From: Pseudomonadota bacterium
GTDB lineage: Bacteria > Pseudomonadota > Gammaproteobacteria > Competibacterales > Competibacteraceae
NCBI GenBank assembly: GCA_022709365.1
Contig: JAKLIY010000013.1
Coordinates: 1-64,000, forward strand
Reading direction: 5' to 3'
Length of the DNA: 64,000 nucleotides
Below, piece after piece: positions 47,993-57,732 of the stretch. Every line of letters starts with the position of its first letter. Position 1 is the stretch's first letter. The notes under the pieces are model-generated. The model saw nothing but the letters and a program-made list of their open reading frames with translations. It did not search any database and was not told where the DNA came from. A program made the position numbers and the translations under genes.

Positions 47993-50883
47993 TAGCAACC
48001 CTCCTTCATCGGCTTGACCATCTCGCCGTTGATCTCTGCCAAACCCTGCTCCCGCAATTCCATCGCGGCATACATCAGCCGTTCCGTCCCCCATCCCAAT
48101 TTGCGCGCCAGCGCCGTTGTCCATTCCGCACCCCGATAAAGTTTGAGCACCGCCCACAATGCCGCAGGGTCATCGGTCAGGTTGAGAGGTTCACGAGGAA
48201 CAACCTCCACGGGGCGATTATTTTTGCAGGAAGGGTCGAGCGACTCACCAGACTCACGCGACTCACCGGATGGGGAGAAAATTTCATTGGTCGTGTGAGT
48301 CGTGTGAGTCGTGTGAGTCGATTCACCCTCGCCCGAAAATTTTTGTAGAGCCAATTCAAAAGCAGCGGCGTCCACGATCTTGATGCGCCAACGCATCCGA
48401 TTTTGGCTCGTGCCATCAGCCTCGAACCGTGCGCCTTGTTCAACACGGCGGGCGTATTGCTTGAGAAACTCACCCATGAAGCGATTGCTGATTTCACCCG
48501 TTCGCAGGTCTTTGAAGTGGTCACTGAGCGTCTCGTAAAGAGCTGGATAGCACGGGCGCTCATTGCGGTCTTCATCCAAATCGGTTTCGTGAGCGCAACG
48601 AATGATCTCTTTTACCGTTGCTGGAGCCGTTTTAAATACGGAGTACCAAGCCAACATGACGGCGCGTAATTTGTCCCGAACCGGGTCAGCGTCTTCCATC
48701 TGCTCCCGCCCCAACAACGGATCGGGTTCATCCAGCCAGACCAAAGCCGAACGCACCCATCCGCTCCAATTCTCAAAGCGGGCAAAATTTTTCAGCGCCT
48801 GTTTGGGTTTACCGGCCACCACATAGGCGCGTAATACGGTAAGGGCCGATTGAATCAACCGGGTCCGATTCACTGGAATCCAGTCATGGAGATTGCGCGA
48901 AAATTCCCGCTCTTCCGGGCGTTCACATTGCGGATCGAGATTGCAGGGCACAATGCGCGTGGACAGATCACCCTGAACCAGCAAGTTGTTACCGGTCGCC
49001 AACCAAGTGCAGGCGGTGGGCGCGGTGGCACTGCGTTGCGTACCAAGTATCCGGTCGGTAAAAGTTTCCTGCGTCAGCACTGAGCAAAGGGTTTGGGATT
49101 GCAGCGGTTCCTCCACATTGTCCAGATTGATGACCGCATCCCCCGACAACAACACGGTCAACACCCGCTTGCGCATCTCCTCGGGGTTACCGGTGTAGCT
49201 CATGACCGTGGCCGGCTGTCCAGTGCCCACCAGGGCCACCACATCGGCCAGCAAACTTTTACCGCTAGCCATGCGCGGCGCAGAAAACGTGTACATGGGC
49301 GCATTTTTCAAGGCATGGCGAATGGTGGCGGTCAACAAGGCTGACAGGGCGGCGCTGTGGTCGCTGTCTTCGGTAAAGGGAAAATCGACAATCACCTCCT
49401 TGAGCAGGGCCAAGGCTTCCTGTGCCTGGGTACGGGTTGGCTGAACCGGGATCGGCTTAAAGAGAATCCCGTGATCAATCAGGAGCAAGCCAGTCGCGGC
49501 ATCGTAACCGGGCTGGTCCAGAATGGAGCCATCCGGGCGCAAGGTGGGGGCGTTGATCGCCGCAACGAGGGGTTGCGCTTTCCAGGCACCGCGTCGGGCC
49601 AGCAGCGCACTGGCGACATTACGCGGGGCGTTGCAACGCACAACATCGCCCTTTTGCGACGACCAGCGAGACCAACTGATTAACCGATTCATGCGGTCCA
49701 GCAGGTACTCGATCTCAACGGCAATCAAAGCCACTGCGCCACCCGGACGGGTAATCCCCTGAACGGTCTCTGGGCGGCTGATGTACCATCGCACCAGTTG
49801 GCCGGAACGCTGGAAGAGATTGTGATCATACTTGCACAGCGCCGCTTCGGCGGCATCGGTAATCTCGGCGAGTTCACCGGGAATCAACGAGATCGTCACT
49901 GGTCGGTCAGTGATGCTTATCGGTTCGGCAGAGGTGGGGACTGGGTTTGCCAAAGCGGCCTGGACTGCTACCAAACCATGCAATGCCGCCAGATCATTGA
50001 AATCCGTTCCGGCTTCACTTTCAGCGAATTCAGGAACGACTAAATCAGCACGGATCGCCTTTGCCGCTTGACGGGCCTTGGTTAATCCTGGATTCCCGTC
50101 CGTGTGCCGATCATTATCGGCACAGATAATAATGTGCAAATCGGGGTAAAGCGCCCGGAGTGCTTCTGCTACCGGTTGGAGGTTACCGGCATCTGCCGCC
50201 ATCACCGTCGGATACCCCGTCGCTTCATGCAATGTCGCGGCAGTCGCGTAACCTTCGGCGATTAAAAGGGTATCGGCACCGCTCAGATCACCGATGAGGA
50301 AGTAGCAACCCCGCTTCCGTCCCCCCGACAGAAAATCCTTGTCGCGGCCCAAGCGCTCGTCACGTTCCGGGAAAATCGCCTGGATCGTACCCAAACGCCC
50401 ACTGGGGTCGCGCAACGGAATGAGCAGACAACCCGCCCGACCTTTCCAATCACCCTGCAATACGTCAGGGTGGGATTTGACGCCTTTACGCGACAAATAC
50501 GAATGAGCAGGGATAGCTGGTTGCGCCGCATCAAGAAGGGTTTGCGCTTTGGCAGCGGCTTCCTCCTGTCGGCGACGCTCCTCCGCCTGGCGTTGCGCCT
50601 GGGCTTCCTGCCATTTCCGATCCCGTTCGGCGCGTTCCGTCTCGGTCAATTCAGCGGTCGACTTGGCGCACCAGGATTCGGAAATGCCGCGCTTCCAGCA
50701 ACCGAAACTGCCTGCGGCGGGATCGTCAGGATGCAGGACATACCAGGAATTGGGATTGCGGTCACTATTGGCCTTGATCCGATGCAGGTGACCATCTGCA
50801 ATGATGTCGCCCGCATAGTCCAGTCCAGTGGGCTGGAACGCTTGGCGAAATTGATTAACAACTTCAATTTCAGTACTATCCAT
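47992..50883 (-). CDS. TOPRIM primase / P-loop ATPase of the island
   Basis: A 963-aa replication-type protein. The N-terminal part has a small zinc-less primase-like domain and a Glu/Arg/Gln-rich coil (about 105-150). The TOPRIM domain follows, with DTLLIAEGYATAATLHEAT and IIICADNDRHTDGNPG. A P-loop ATPase domain (SAPRMASGKSLLADVVAL, about residue 555) comes next, with VINLDNVEEPLQ as Walker B. A C-terminal tail has a HTT triplet run from a 9-bp tandem repeat (48295-48321). Such proteins replicate phage satellites and integrative elements. The ATG (MDSTEIEVV) follows GAGG at nine bases; the frame opens 31 codons earlier. Confidence 0.82.
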   Translation of the reverse strand: MDSTEIEVVNQFRQAFQPTGLDYAGDIIADGHLHRIKANSDRNPNSWYVLHPDDPAAGSFGCWKRGISESWCAKSTAELTETERAERDRKWQEAQAQRQAEERRRQEEAAAKAQTLLDAAQPAIPAHSYLSRKGVKSHPDVLQGDWKGRAGCLLIPLRDPSGRLGTIQAIFPERDERLGRDKDFLSGGRKRGCYFLIGDLSGADTLLIAEGYATAATLHEATGYPTVMAADAGNLQPVAEALRALYPDLHIIICADNDRHTDGNPGLTKARQAAKAIRADLVVPEFAESEAGTDFNDLAALHGLVAVQAALANPVPTSAEPISITDRPVTISLIPGELAEITDAAEAALCKYDHNLFQRSGQLVRWYISRPETVQGITRPGGAVALIAVEIEYLLDRMNRLISWSRWSSQKGDVVRCNAPRNVASALLARRGAWKAQPLVAAINAPTLRPDGSILDQPGYDAATGLLLIDHGILFKPIPVQPTRTQAQEALALLKEVIVDFPFTEDSDHSAALSALLTATIRHALKNAPMYTFSAPRMASGKSLLADVVALVGTGQPATVMSYTGNPEEMRKRVLTVLLSGDAVINLDNVEEPLQSQTLCSVLTQETFTDRILGTQRSATAPTACTWLATGNNLLVQGDLSTRIVPCNLDPQCERPEEREFSRNLHDWIPVNRTRLIQSALTVLRAYVVAGKPKQALKNFARFENWSGWVRSALVWLDEPDPLLGREQMEDADPVRDKLRAVMLAWYSVFKTAPATVKEIIRCAHETDLDEDRNERPCYPALYETLSDHFKDLRTGEISNRFMGEFLKQYARRVEQGARFEADGTSQNRMRWRIKIVDAAAFELALQKFSGEGESTHTTHTTHTTNEIFSPSGESRESGESLDPSCKNNRPVEVVPREPLNLTDDPAALWAVLKLYRGAEWTTALARKLGWGTERLMYAAMELREQGLAEINGEMVKPMKEGC

Positions 50884-51035
50884 AAGTGGATACCTCAATA
50901 AAAAGCGGCAAGGCGCGCCCGTAAGCGCGCTCAAGTCGCGGCTTTGGCTGATGCCCGTCAGTTGTGTCACCAACATGGCGGGCGAAAATGGCTTGTCCGA
51001 GCTAATTCAGTGTTTGCTTTCTCTGTTCGCCACTG

Positions 51036-51314
51036 TCATTTCTGGCAGTGGCTCTCTCCCTCCTTTCTCTTGATGGAACGGCGCAAAGGCCGTTGGTTAA
51101 TGATCTTTCCCGAAGGTGGCTCATAGGAAGGGTTGGGCCTGGACACAGTAATGCGCTCTCGTATCCACGCCTCCACCTCCTCATCGACCCACGCCACAGC
51201 GCGTGCGCCGAGTTGGATAGGCTTCGGAAACTGGCCTTCCTTGATCAATTTGTAAATCATGCTTTTGCCATAACCCGTCGATCCCATAACGGTAGGCAGT
51301 CGAATCAGCTTCAT
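51036..51314 (-). CDS. AlpA-family excisionase/regulator
   Basis: A 92-aa winged-helix protein of the AlpA/MerR-like group: LIRLPTVMGSTGYGKSMIYK, then EGQFPKPIQLGARAVAWVDE and VEAWIRERI, all hallmarks. AlpA-type proteins activate integrase expression or act as excision directionality factors on P4-like elements. It lies between the primase and the integrase-proximal gene, as on many integrative elements. Confidence 0.9.
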   Translation of the reverse strand: MKLIRLPTVMGSTGYGKSMIYKLIKEGQFPKPIQLGARAVAWVDEEVEAWIRERITVSRPNPSYEPPSGKIINQRPLRRSIKRKEGESHCQK

Positions 51315-51375
51315 CCGCTTGTCACTCCTTAATCAACCCGGATAGCTTACAATGGAGTTCAAGCGATCAAAAAAA

Positions 51376-52098
51376 TTATTCAGCAACGTTTTGCTGTGCG
51401 AATAATTTGGAAAACTCCCGGAATATCGTTGCGACCTGCGATACCTCCAGGTCTTCATCACCCATAATCTGCAAACCCAGAGACAACACGGTAGGTACGC
51501 TCCGGGTACGCAACTCAATCTTTTCTTCAAAAAACAACTGAACTAATTGTCGAATTCGGCGAGTACGCGGTGTTTTTTTTCTTGAATCCAAAACGTATTT
51601 CGTCAAGGGGTCTATATAAGGAGAGTGAGCCTGGAAATGTGAAAGACATTCCCGTGCAGCAATCACGGCTTTCCTTAATGTCTCCATTTCTTCCAAATAA
51701 TAAACAGGTAAATCAATCCATTGGATTTTTTCACTGATAAAAGGTTGTTCCGATGAAATTGGAAAATGTCCCAAGTACTGAGAACCGACATCAATAAACC
51801 CTTGTGCAAATTCACGAACTTTCACAATCAATTCTTCTTGTTTTTTGATACCTTCATCCGTGCGTTCAAGTACGAAATCTGGATCAAGCCCCACGAGCAA
51901 TAAAATGAGTTTTTTGACTTGCTGCCGGTCACTTTCAGCCAGACGTTTGTAGAAATCATCCAAGCGTTCGTCCCCAAGATTGTTAGCACCCACTAACGCA
52001 AAAAATCGCTCTTCTCTGGGCGAAGCAAACTGACCAAACGCCAAGAAATCTTCGGCGAATTGCTGGATATATAGAGGTACGCTACGATGAAACTTCAT
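51376..52098 (-). CDS. Hypothetical cargo protein next to the integrase
   Basis: A 240-aa protein, mostly helical and rich in Phe, Glu and Lys (YIQQFAEDFLAFGQFASPREE, RRIRQLVQLFFEEKIELR). No signal peptide, membrane helix or motif is recognised. The DNA is AT-richer than its neighbours, suggesting a separately acquired cargo gene. I start at MKFHRSV; a start 12 codons upstream is possible. It lies 60 bp after the integrase gene on the same strand. Function unknown. Confidence 0.6.
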   Translation of the reverse strand: MKFHRSVPLYIQQFAEDFLAFGQFASPREERFFALVGANNLGDERLDDFYKRLAESDRQQVKKLILLLVGLDPDFVLERTDEGIKKQEELIVKVREFAQGFIDVGSQYLGHFPISSEQPFISEKIQWIDLPVYYLEEMETLRKAVIAARECLSHFQAHSPYIDPLTKYVLDSRKKTPRTRRIRQLVQLFFEEKIELRTRSVPTVLSLGLQIMGDEDLEVSQVATIFREFSKLFAQQNVAE

Positions 52099-52158
52099 AG
52101 GTTCTCTTTCTTTATTCTGCACAAGATTACCCATCCAGGATCAAAATGAGTGGAAAAG

Positions 52159-53361
52159 TCAACTCGTCTTACGAAAGTTGAAGGCTAAAATCGCGCGCTC
52201 ATCGATCAACGCTACAACCCAGTCCGACCAGAATTGCAGCATGGTCTGGCGCTGCTCGCGATACTCCGCCCGGTTGTAAATACCACGCACGCCGACCTGG
52301 GTATGATTCAACGCCTTTTCGATGACATCACCGGCATAGCCCATTTCATTGAGGCGCGTACTGGCCGTCCGGCGTAAATCGTGAATCGTGAATTGGGGAA
52401 TACTGAAATTTACACCATCCACAGCGTGATTCAGCGCCGCATCCGAAAGCGGTTGATTCTTGACGCGCCCCGGCAAGACCCACGCCGAATCACCGGCCAA
52501 CAGATGCAGTTCACGAAATAGCTCGATGGCCTGGTGACTCAGATAGACAATATGAGGCTTCTCGGTCTTGGAGTTTTCCGGGGGTATAAACCATTCTGCG
52601 GTATCGAAATGGACATGCTCCCAACGCGCCCGCGTCAGCTCGCCCTTACGCACCAGAGTCAACAACAGTAGATGGAGCGCCAGCTTGCTGCGGCGGGCGA
52701 TATTGCTCTGGTAAAGCTCAATCAGGAAGGTACGGATTTCGGCGGGTTCCAGCGCCCGGTCTCGGGAAGTCATGGTAGTGATAAACCGAGTGGGCAGACT
52801 GGCAATAGGATTATTGTCGATCAGGGTTTGCGCCATCGCATAGTCAAACAGGCGTTTGAGGATACCGCGTAACATCGCCGCCGCTTTTTCCCGGCCCGCA
52901 TCCCGTTTACGGAAGACGATGACTTGCGCGTCGGTCGCAGTCACGTCGCGCAAACGCCGGTCGCCAATGGCCGGAAGAATATCGGATTCCAGATAGAGTT
53001 CGATGGTCCGGGAGTTTTTGCGAACCCGTTGGACCACATCCTTCATCCACTGGGCGGCGAACTCCCGAACGGTCAACGTCGCTTGAAGTTCGGCTTTGGT
53101 CCGTTGCTTCTGCCGGGCGGGGGATTGGCCTTGCGCCACCAGCGCTGCCAGTTCAGCCCGCTTCTGTCGCGCCGCCTTGAGGGTGAGATCGGGATACCGG
53201 CCAAGACTGACCTTTTCCTGCTTGCCGTGCAGGCGGTAGCGATAACGCCAGCAGATACCGCCCGTGGGGATCACCTCGACATACAGCCCGTCGCTGTCCG
53301 TCAGGATGTAGGACTTTGCCCTGGGTTTGAGCGCTTTGAGTTGAGTATCGGTCATAGCCAT
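52159..53361 (-). CDS. Tyrosine integrase of the mnmE island (DUF4102 type)
   Basis: A 400-aa site-specific recombinase with an N-terminal DUF4102 arm-DNA-binding domain (TDSDGLYVEVIPTGGICWRYR) and a SAM-like core-binding domain. The catalytic domain has Arg in LVRKGELTRARWEHV, His-x-x-Arg in IHDLRRTASTRLN, a second His in LNHTQVGVRG and the nucleophile Tyr in GIYNRAEY. All catalytic residues are present. I start at MAMTDTQ because AGGAG lies nine bases upstream. Its 5' end faces the 37-bp repeat in mnmE, as expected for the integrase of an element inserted there. Confidence 0.95.
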   Translation of the reverse strand: MAMTDTQLKALKPRAKSYILTDSDGLYVEVIPTGGICWRYRYRLHGKQEKVSLGRYPDLTLKAARQKRAELAALVAQGQSPARQKQRTKAELQATLTVREFAAQWMKDVVQRVRKNSRTIELYLESDILPAIGDRRLRDVTATDAQVIVFRKRDAGREKAAAMLRGILKRLFDYAMAQTLIDNNPIASLPTRFITTMTSRDRALEPAEIRTFLIELYQSNIARRSKLALHLLLLTLVRKGELTRARWEHVHFDTAEWFIPPENSKTEKPHIVYLSHQAIELFRELHLLAGDSAWVLPGRVKNQPLSDAALNHAVDGVNFSIPQFTIHDLRRTASTRLNEMGYAGDVIEKALNHTQVGVRGIYNRAEYREQRQTMLQFWSDWVVALIDERAILAFNFRKTS

Positions 53362-53376
53362 GCTTGCCGTCTCCTG

Positions 53377-53535
53377 TGAGTCCAAATCACCGCTTTTTGT
53401 GAGTCCATATCCGTTATGGTCTTAACTTTGGACTCACTAGAGAGAGGCTTTTAGTGTACCGCTATGGACTCTAGGAAACAAACAAATCAAAGACAATCAA
53501 AGATATTTCAAGGAAAATTAAACGGTGTTGGACTC
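53377..53535. repeat. Cluster of TGGACTC motifs at the right island end
   Basis: TGAGTCCA at 53377-53384 and 53400-53407, TGGACTCA at 53429-53436, TGGACTC at 53465-53471 and 53529-53535 (the last inside the 37-bp repeat). The same motif recurs at the left end. Spacing and restriction to the two ends suggest arm-type binding sites for the integrase; they also overlap its own promoter region. Confidence 0.6.
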
Positions 53536-53564
53536 GACTGGAATCGACTTTATTTTCCGATACA
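53528..53564. repeat. Right attachment repeat of the island, in the 3' end of mnmE
   Basis: Perfect 37-bp copy of 36294-36330. The last 15 bases lie inside mnmE and encode its conserved C-terminal Cys-Ile-Gly-Lys and stop, so integration leaves the protein intact. The 3' end of mnmE (trmE/thdF) is the known target of Salmonella genomic island 1 and relatives. Confidence 0.95.
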
Positions 53565-54887
53565 AAAACTGCTGAAAATCCGCCCCAGCAAATCCTCCGA
53601 AGTAAACTCCCCGGTAATTTCCGCCAGCGCATTCTGCGCCTGACGCAACTCCTCGGCAGCCAATTCCCCAGCGCGGATGGTCAACTGCTCATCCGCCACC
53701 GCCAGCGCCGCCGCCGCCCGGTCCAGCGCCTCCAGATGCCGCCGCCGGGCCATCAACGTCCCCTCACCGCCGTGATAGCCCATACAGCCCTTGAGATGCT
53801 CGCGCAACTGATCCAATCCTGCTCCGTTCTTCGCCGACAGCCACAATTCATGACCCCAGTCCGTCGGTCGCAACATCGGTTCCCGGTCCGTTAAATCGAT
53901 TTTGTTATAAATCACCGTTATCCCAGTCTCCGCGGGCAACCGCGCCCGCAACGCCTGTTCTTCAGTGGTCAGCCCCTGTCGATCATCCACCAGCAGCAAA
54001 ATCCGGTCAGCCGTGGCAATTTCCGCCCAGGCGCGGCGGATGCCCTCCTGCTCCACCGGATCATCACTGTCCCGCAAACCGGCCGTATCGATGACATGCA
54101 GCGGCATTCCGTCAATCGCAATCTGCTCGCGCAACACATCGCGGGTCGTGCCGGGAATCTCGGTCACAATCGCCGCTTCGCGCCCGGCCAACTGATTCAG
54201 CAGGCTCGACTTGCCGGCATTCGGTCGCCCGGCAATGACTACGATCATCCCGTCGCGCAGCAGTCGACCCTGGCCAGCGGCGGTCTGCAAAGCGCTCAAC
54301 CGCTCCCGCAAGACGCTCAACTGCTCAGCGATACGGTCGTCGGCCAGAAAGTCGATTTCCTCTTCGGGAAAGTCGATAGCCGCCTCGATATACATCCGCA
54401 ATTCGATCAATCCGGCGACCAATTCCTGAATGCGCTGCGAGAATTCTCCCTCCAACGAACGCACGGCAGCGCGAGCAGCTTCTGCCGTCGTACTGGCGAT
54501 CAGGTCAGCAATCGCCTCGGCCTGGGCCAGATCAAGCTTGTCATTGAGAAAGGCGCGTTCGGAAAATTCGCCAGGCCGGGCCGGACGTGCGCCCAGTTCC
54601 AATGTCCGCGCCAGCAATAAATCCATGACGACGGGACCACCGTGACCGTGCAGTTCCAGCACCTCTTCGCCGGTGAAGGAATGAGGGGCGGGGAAATAGA
54701 GGACGATGCCCTCATCGAGAACGCCGCCATCGCCGGCGCGGAACCGGCGAAAAGCGGCATGGCGGGGCTTGGGAAGATCGCCGCAGACCGCCTTAGCGAC
54801 GGCGGCGCTTAGCGGGCCGGAGAGGCGCACGATGCCCACTCCGCCCCGACCTGGAGGGGTCGCAATGGCGGCAATGGTGTCGCTCAT
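53550..54887 (-). CDS. mnmE: tRNA modification GTPase MnmE
   Basis: MnmE, with MnmG, installs the carboxymethylaminomethyl group on U34 of certain tRNAs. The 445-aa protein has an N-terminal folate-binding domain ([20 protein letters not shown]) and a helical domain. The G domain (about 215-370) has G1 [13 protein letters not shown]2 GTTRD and G3 DTAGLRDS. The C-terminus is CIGK, with the catalytic cysteine. The start has AGGGGAT upstream; an ATG five codons earlier is less likely. Its 3' end is the island attachment site and is fully restored. Confidence 0.97.
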   Translation of the reverse strand: MSDTIAAIATPPGRGGVGIVRLSGPLSAAVAKAVCGDLPKPRHAAFRRFRAGDGGVLDEGIVLYFPAPHSFTGEEVLELHGHGGPVVMDLLLARTLELGARPARPGEFSERAFLNDKLDLAQAEAIADLIASTTAEAARAAVRSLEGEFSQRIQELVAGLIELRMYIEAAIDFPEEEIDFLADDRIAEQLSVLRERLSALQTAAGQGRLLRDGMIVVIAGRPNAGKSSLLNQLAGREAAIVTEIPGTTRDVLREQIAIDGMPLHVIDTAGLRDSDDPVEQEGIRRAWAEIATADRILLLVDDRQGLTTEEQALRARLPAETGITVIYNKIDLTDREPMLRPTDWGHELWLSAKNGAGLDQLREHLKGCMGYHGGEGTLMARRRHLEALDRAAAALAVADEQLTIRAGELAAEELRQAQNALAEITGEFTSEDLLGRIFSSFCIGK

Positions 54888-54965
54888 CAAATCCCCTTTC
54901 ACCTCTGACCACCCAGGGCGATGCCCTGGGCTAAAACTAGCGCACCCCTTTGGGGCTTAACTGCT

Positions 54966-56762
54966 TTACTTCCGGCGTTTGTTGCCGGACGCCGGTTTCT
55001 TGACGAGGCCATCCATCCACTTGCGCCCCTGATCGAACAACTTGCGAGTCTGGACGCCAACAAACCCCGGTTCTGCCTTGGCCTTCGCCACTGCCGCCGC
55101 ATCAGCCCCTGATTCCACCCGCTTGGTGATCACCCACTGCTGGGCAATGGACAGGATGTTATTCACCACCCAGTACAGCACCAGACCCGACGGGAACCAC
55201 AGAAACATGAAGGTGAAAACAATCGGCAACGACATCATCACCTTGGCCTGAATCGGATCCGGTGGAGCGGGACTCAGCTTCTGCTGAACAAACATGGTCA
55301 CGCCCATAATCAACGGCAGCACATAAAACGGATCGGGGATCGACATATCCTTGATCCAGAACATAAACGGCGCCTGCCGCAACTGCACGCTCTCCACCAG
55401 CACCCAGTACAGAGCGATAAACACCGGAATCTGGACGAGAATCGGTAAACAGCCGCCCAGCGGGTTGACCTTCTCCCGCTTGTACATGGCCATCATCACC
55501 TCGTTCATCTTCTGCTTATCGTCGCCGTACAGCTCCTTCAACCGGGTCAGTTCCGGGGCCAGCCGGCGCATGTTGGCCATCGAGCGGTAGCTGGTTTCGG
55601 ACAACTTGTAGAAGGTCAGCTTGATCAGGATGGTCAGGATAATGATCGACCAGCCCCAGTTGCCGACAATTGCATGAATGGCTTTCAGCAACCAGAACAG
55701 CGGTTCGGCAATCACCGTCAGTTTGCCGTAATCCACGGTCAGTTGCAGGCTGGGAGCCACTTTCTCCAGTACATCCGGCAGCTTCGGCCCCACGTACAGC
55801 CGGGTGCGAAAATCGCGGGACTCGCCGGCAGGCACTAACAGCGCTTCCCCGGTCATCCCGACCACATAGCGATTGCTGCCGACCGCTTTGGTGTAAAACG
55901 TATCGGTCTCGCCGGGATTAGGAACCCAAGCCCCGAGAAAATAGTGCTGGATCATGGCCACCCAGCCATCGGTGACCGACTGGTTCAACGGCTGTTTAGC
56001 GATGTTATCAAAGGAAATCTTCTCGTAGCGCTGTTCCGGCGTGGAGACTACCGCACCCGTGTAGGTAATCACCCCACCGCCGAAAAAACTGCTGCTGGTC
56101 TTGGGGGGAGTGCGCTGGAATTGCCGATATTGACTGCCCTTCCAATCGCTGGCGCTACCGTTTTCCACCCGCTGATTCAGTTCCACCAGGAAACTGCCAC
56201 GCTGAAAAGTGTAAACCTTGGTCACCTTCACCCCGGACGGGTCTGACCAATTCAGCCGCACCTCCAACGTATCCTGGCCATCCGCCAGCCGGTATTCCGT
56301 CTGCTCCGGGACTAACGGAGCGTAATGGTTGGGCGCCGGGCCGTCGTTTAACGCGACCAACCCTGACTGGGCGATAAACAGGTCAGGACCGCTGTCCTTC
56401 AACAACAGGAACGGTTGATCTCGCTGCCGCACGGAATCCGGATAGGTGCGCAGACCCACCTGGCGCAGATCGCCGCCCATCGTGTCGATTTCGGCCTCAA
56501 ACAGGTCAGTGACGACCCGCACCCGCTGACCGCCGCTCAGCGTTTGCGGTCCGGCACCGGACGCAGTGGCCACGGCGGGCACATCCTGCCCCGGCGTCAC
56601 CGCCGATGTAGCAGGTGAAGGTACGGTCGAACCTCTGACAGTCGCCACCGGCGACGCTGGCGGCGGATGTTTCCGGACTTGGAATTCCAGCCAGTTCTGC
56701 CAGAGCAGAAACAGCACAAACGTGAGGGCGGCGAAAAGCAATAAACGTTGATTTTCTATCAT
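54966..56762 (-). CDS. yidC: Membrane protein insertase YidC
   Basis: YidC inserts and folds inner-membrane proteins, alone or with SecYEG. The 598-aa protein has an N-terminal membrane helix (about residues 5-20) and a large periplasmic beta-sandwich domain (about 60-340). The five-helix insertase core has GNWGWSIIILTILIKLTFY and GGCLPILVQIPVFIALYWVL. A basic C-terminus (GNKRRK) follows. It begins immediately after the yidD stop, with no gap, in the rpmH-rnpA-yidD-yidC-mnmE order. Confidence 0.97.
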   Translation of the reverse strand: MIENQRLLLFAALTFVLFLLWQNWLEFQVRKHPPPASPVATVRGSTVPSPATSAVTPGQDVPAVATASGAGPQTLSGGQRVRVVTDLFEAEIDTMGGDLRQVGLRTYPDSVRQRDQPFLLLKDSGPDLFIAQSGLVALNDGPAPNHYAPLVPEQTEYRLADGQDTLEVRLNWSDPSGVKVTKVYTFQRGSFLVELNQRVENGSASDWKGSQYRQFQRTPPKTSSSFFGGGVITYTGAVVSTPEQRYEKISFDNIAKQPLNQSVTDGWVAMIQHYFLGAWVPNPGETDTFYTKAVGSNRYVVGMTGEALLVPAGESRDFRTRLYVGPKLPDVLEKVAPSLQLTVDYGKLTVIAEPLFWLLKAIHAIVGNWGWSIIILTILIKLTFYKLSETSYRSMANMRRLAPELTRLKELYGDDKQKMNEVMMAMYKREKVNPLGGCLPILVQIPVFIALYWVLVESVQLRQAPFMFWIKDMSIPDPFYVLPLIMGVTMFVQQKLSPAPPDPIQAKVMMSLPIVFTFMFLWFPSGLVLYWVVNNILSIAQQWVITKRVESGADAAAVAKAKAEPGFVGVQTRKLFDQGRKWMDGLVKKPASGNKRRK

Positions 56763-56993
56763 TCAGCGGTCCTTCGGGGAAGGTTCAGGAACGGGATCGA
56801 CGCCGCCTGGATGCCAAGGATGGCAACGTAACAGACGCCGGATCGCCAGCCAGCCCCCACGTAACACCCCGTACTGCTCAATCGCCTCGCGGGCATACTG
56901 CGAGCAACTGGGATAGAAACGGCAGTGGTTGCCCAGCAGGGGGCTGACGAATAGTTGGTAAATGCGAATCAGCGCGATCAGCAGGGCGCGCAT
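56763..56993 (-). CDS. yidD: Membrane protein insertion efficiency factor YidD
   Basis: A 76-aa protein that assists YidC-dependent insertion. Family motif [20 protein letters not shown], followed by [13 protein letters not shown], is intact, as is the [12 protein letters not shown] tail. I start at [10 protein letters not shown]; a start seven codons upstream would overlap rnpA. It lies two bases after the rnpA stop. Confidence 0.95.
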   Translation of the reverse strand: MRALLIALIRIYQLFVSPLLGNHCRFYPSCSQYAREAIEQYGVLRGGWLAIRRLLRCHPWHPGGVDPVPEPSPKDR

Positions 56994-56995
56994 GG

Positions 56996-57340
56996 TCAGG
57001 CGAGTCTCTGCCAATGCCGTTGTAATGAGGCAAACAGGATCGCGTTCTCCTGTTGCGTCAAACTGGCGCGACCCATCACCACCCAGTCCAGGCCGCCGAA
57101 TTGCGACTGATGGTGGCGGAAACTTTCACGCACGATGCGCTTGATACGGTTGCGCGCCACGGCGGATTTGGCGACCTTGCGCGAAATGGCTAACCCCAAC
57201 CGGGGATACGCCAAACCGTTGGCACGGGCCAGCACAGTAAAATAACGGTCGCTGGATTTAGCCGGTTGGGCGAAAACGTCAGCGAACGCCGGCTGGCCGA
57301 CCATCCGGGCGCGGCGCGGAAAACACGCGCCGCTGTTCAT
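56996..57340 (-). CDS. rnpA: Ribonuclease P protein component RnpA
   Basis: RnpA is the protein subunit that helps the RNase P ribozyme trim 5' leaders of tRNAs. The 114-aa basic protein has the signature [20 protein letters not shown] and the upstream [20 protein letters not shown] strand pair. It follows rpmH by five bases, the conserved pairing. Confidence 0.95.
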   Translation of the reverse strand: MNSGACFPRRARMVGQPAFADVFAQPAKSSDRYFTVLARANGLAYPRLGLAISRKVAKSAVARNRIKRIVRESFRHHQSQFGGLDWVVMGRASLTQQENAILFASLQRHWQRLA

Positions 57341-57345
57341 CGAGA

Positions 57346-57480
57346 TCAGGGCGTCAGGCGGGCGCGCCCTTTGGCGCGACGCGCTTTCAGAACCCGACGA
57401 CCACCGGTGGTGGCCATGCGGGCGCGAAACCCGTGGGTGCGTTTGCGATGAATAATGCTGGGCTGGAACGTCCGCTTCAT
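57346..57480 (-). CDS. rpmH: 50S ribosomal protein L34
   Basis: A 44-aa, highly basic protein: starts [18 protein letters not shown] and ends with a lysine/arginine-rich [12 protein letters not shown]. It sits in the large subunit and is always next to rnpA and divergent from dnaA in gammaproteobacteria. An AAGGA-type site precedes the start. Confidence 0.97.
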   Translation of the reverse strand: MKRTFQPSIIHRKRTHGFRARMATTGGRRVLKARRAKGRARLTP

Positions 57481-57537
57481 GAGGATTCCTTAACGAGGCT
57501 GGTCAAAACCGGTTTGCGCTTTTTAATCAAAAGGGGA

Positions 57538-57567
57538 AAATTACTCATGGCGAGCCAATATTGTCAA
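57538..57567 (-). promoter_or_regulatory. Candidate rpmH promoter
   Basis: On the minus strand TTGACA (57562-57567), an 18-bp spacer and a weak TAATTT (57538-57543), 58 bp upstream of rpmH. The -35 is perfect and the -10 poor, so the exact promoter is uncertain. Confidence 0.4.
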
Positions 57568-57732
57568 GCTTAATGGCAACAGCCAGAGAGCAGTGAACGA
57601 TGGATAACCGGCCCGCAGGCTACTAAACTCACCGGACTTTCACTACATTATCATTCGCCTCGAACAGTTCTTCAGCCCGCCGTGAAAGTCCTGGCTCAAC
57701 ATTTCCGTCGAGGTTCCGCAAGGAGAATACGG

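Noticed and set aside
48295..48321. 9-bp triplet repeat as a regulatory iteron
   Set aside because: It lies inside the primase coding sequence and gives an in-frame HTT repeat; no replication-origin features surround it.
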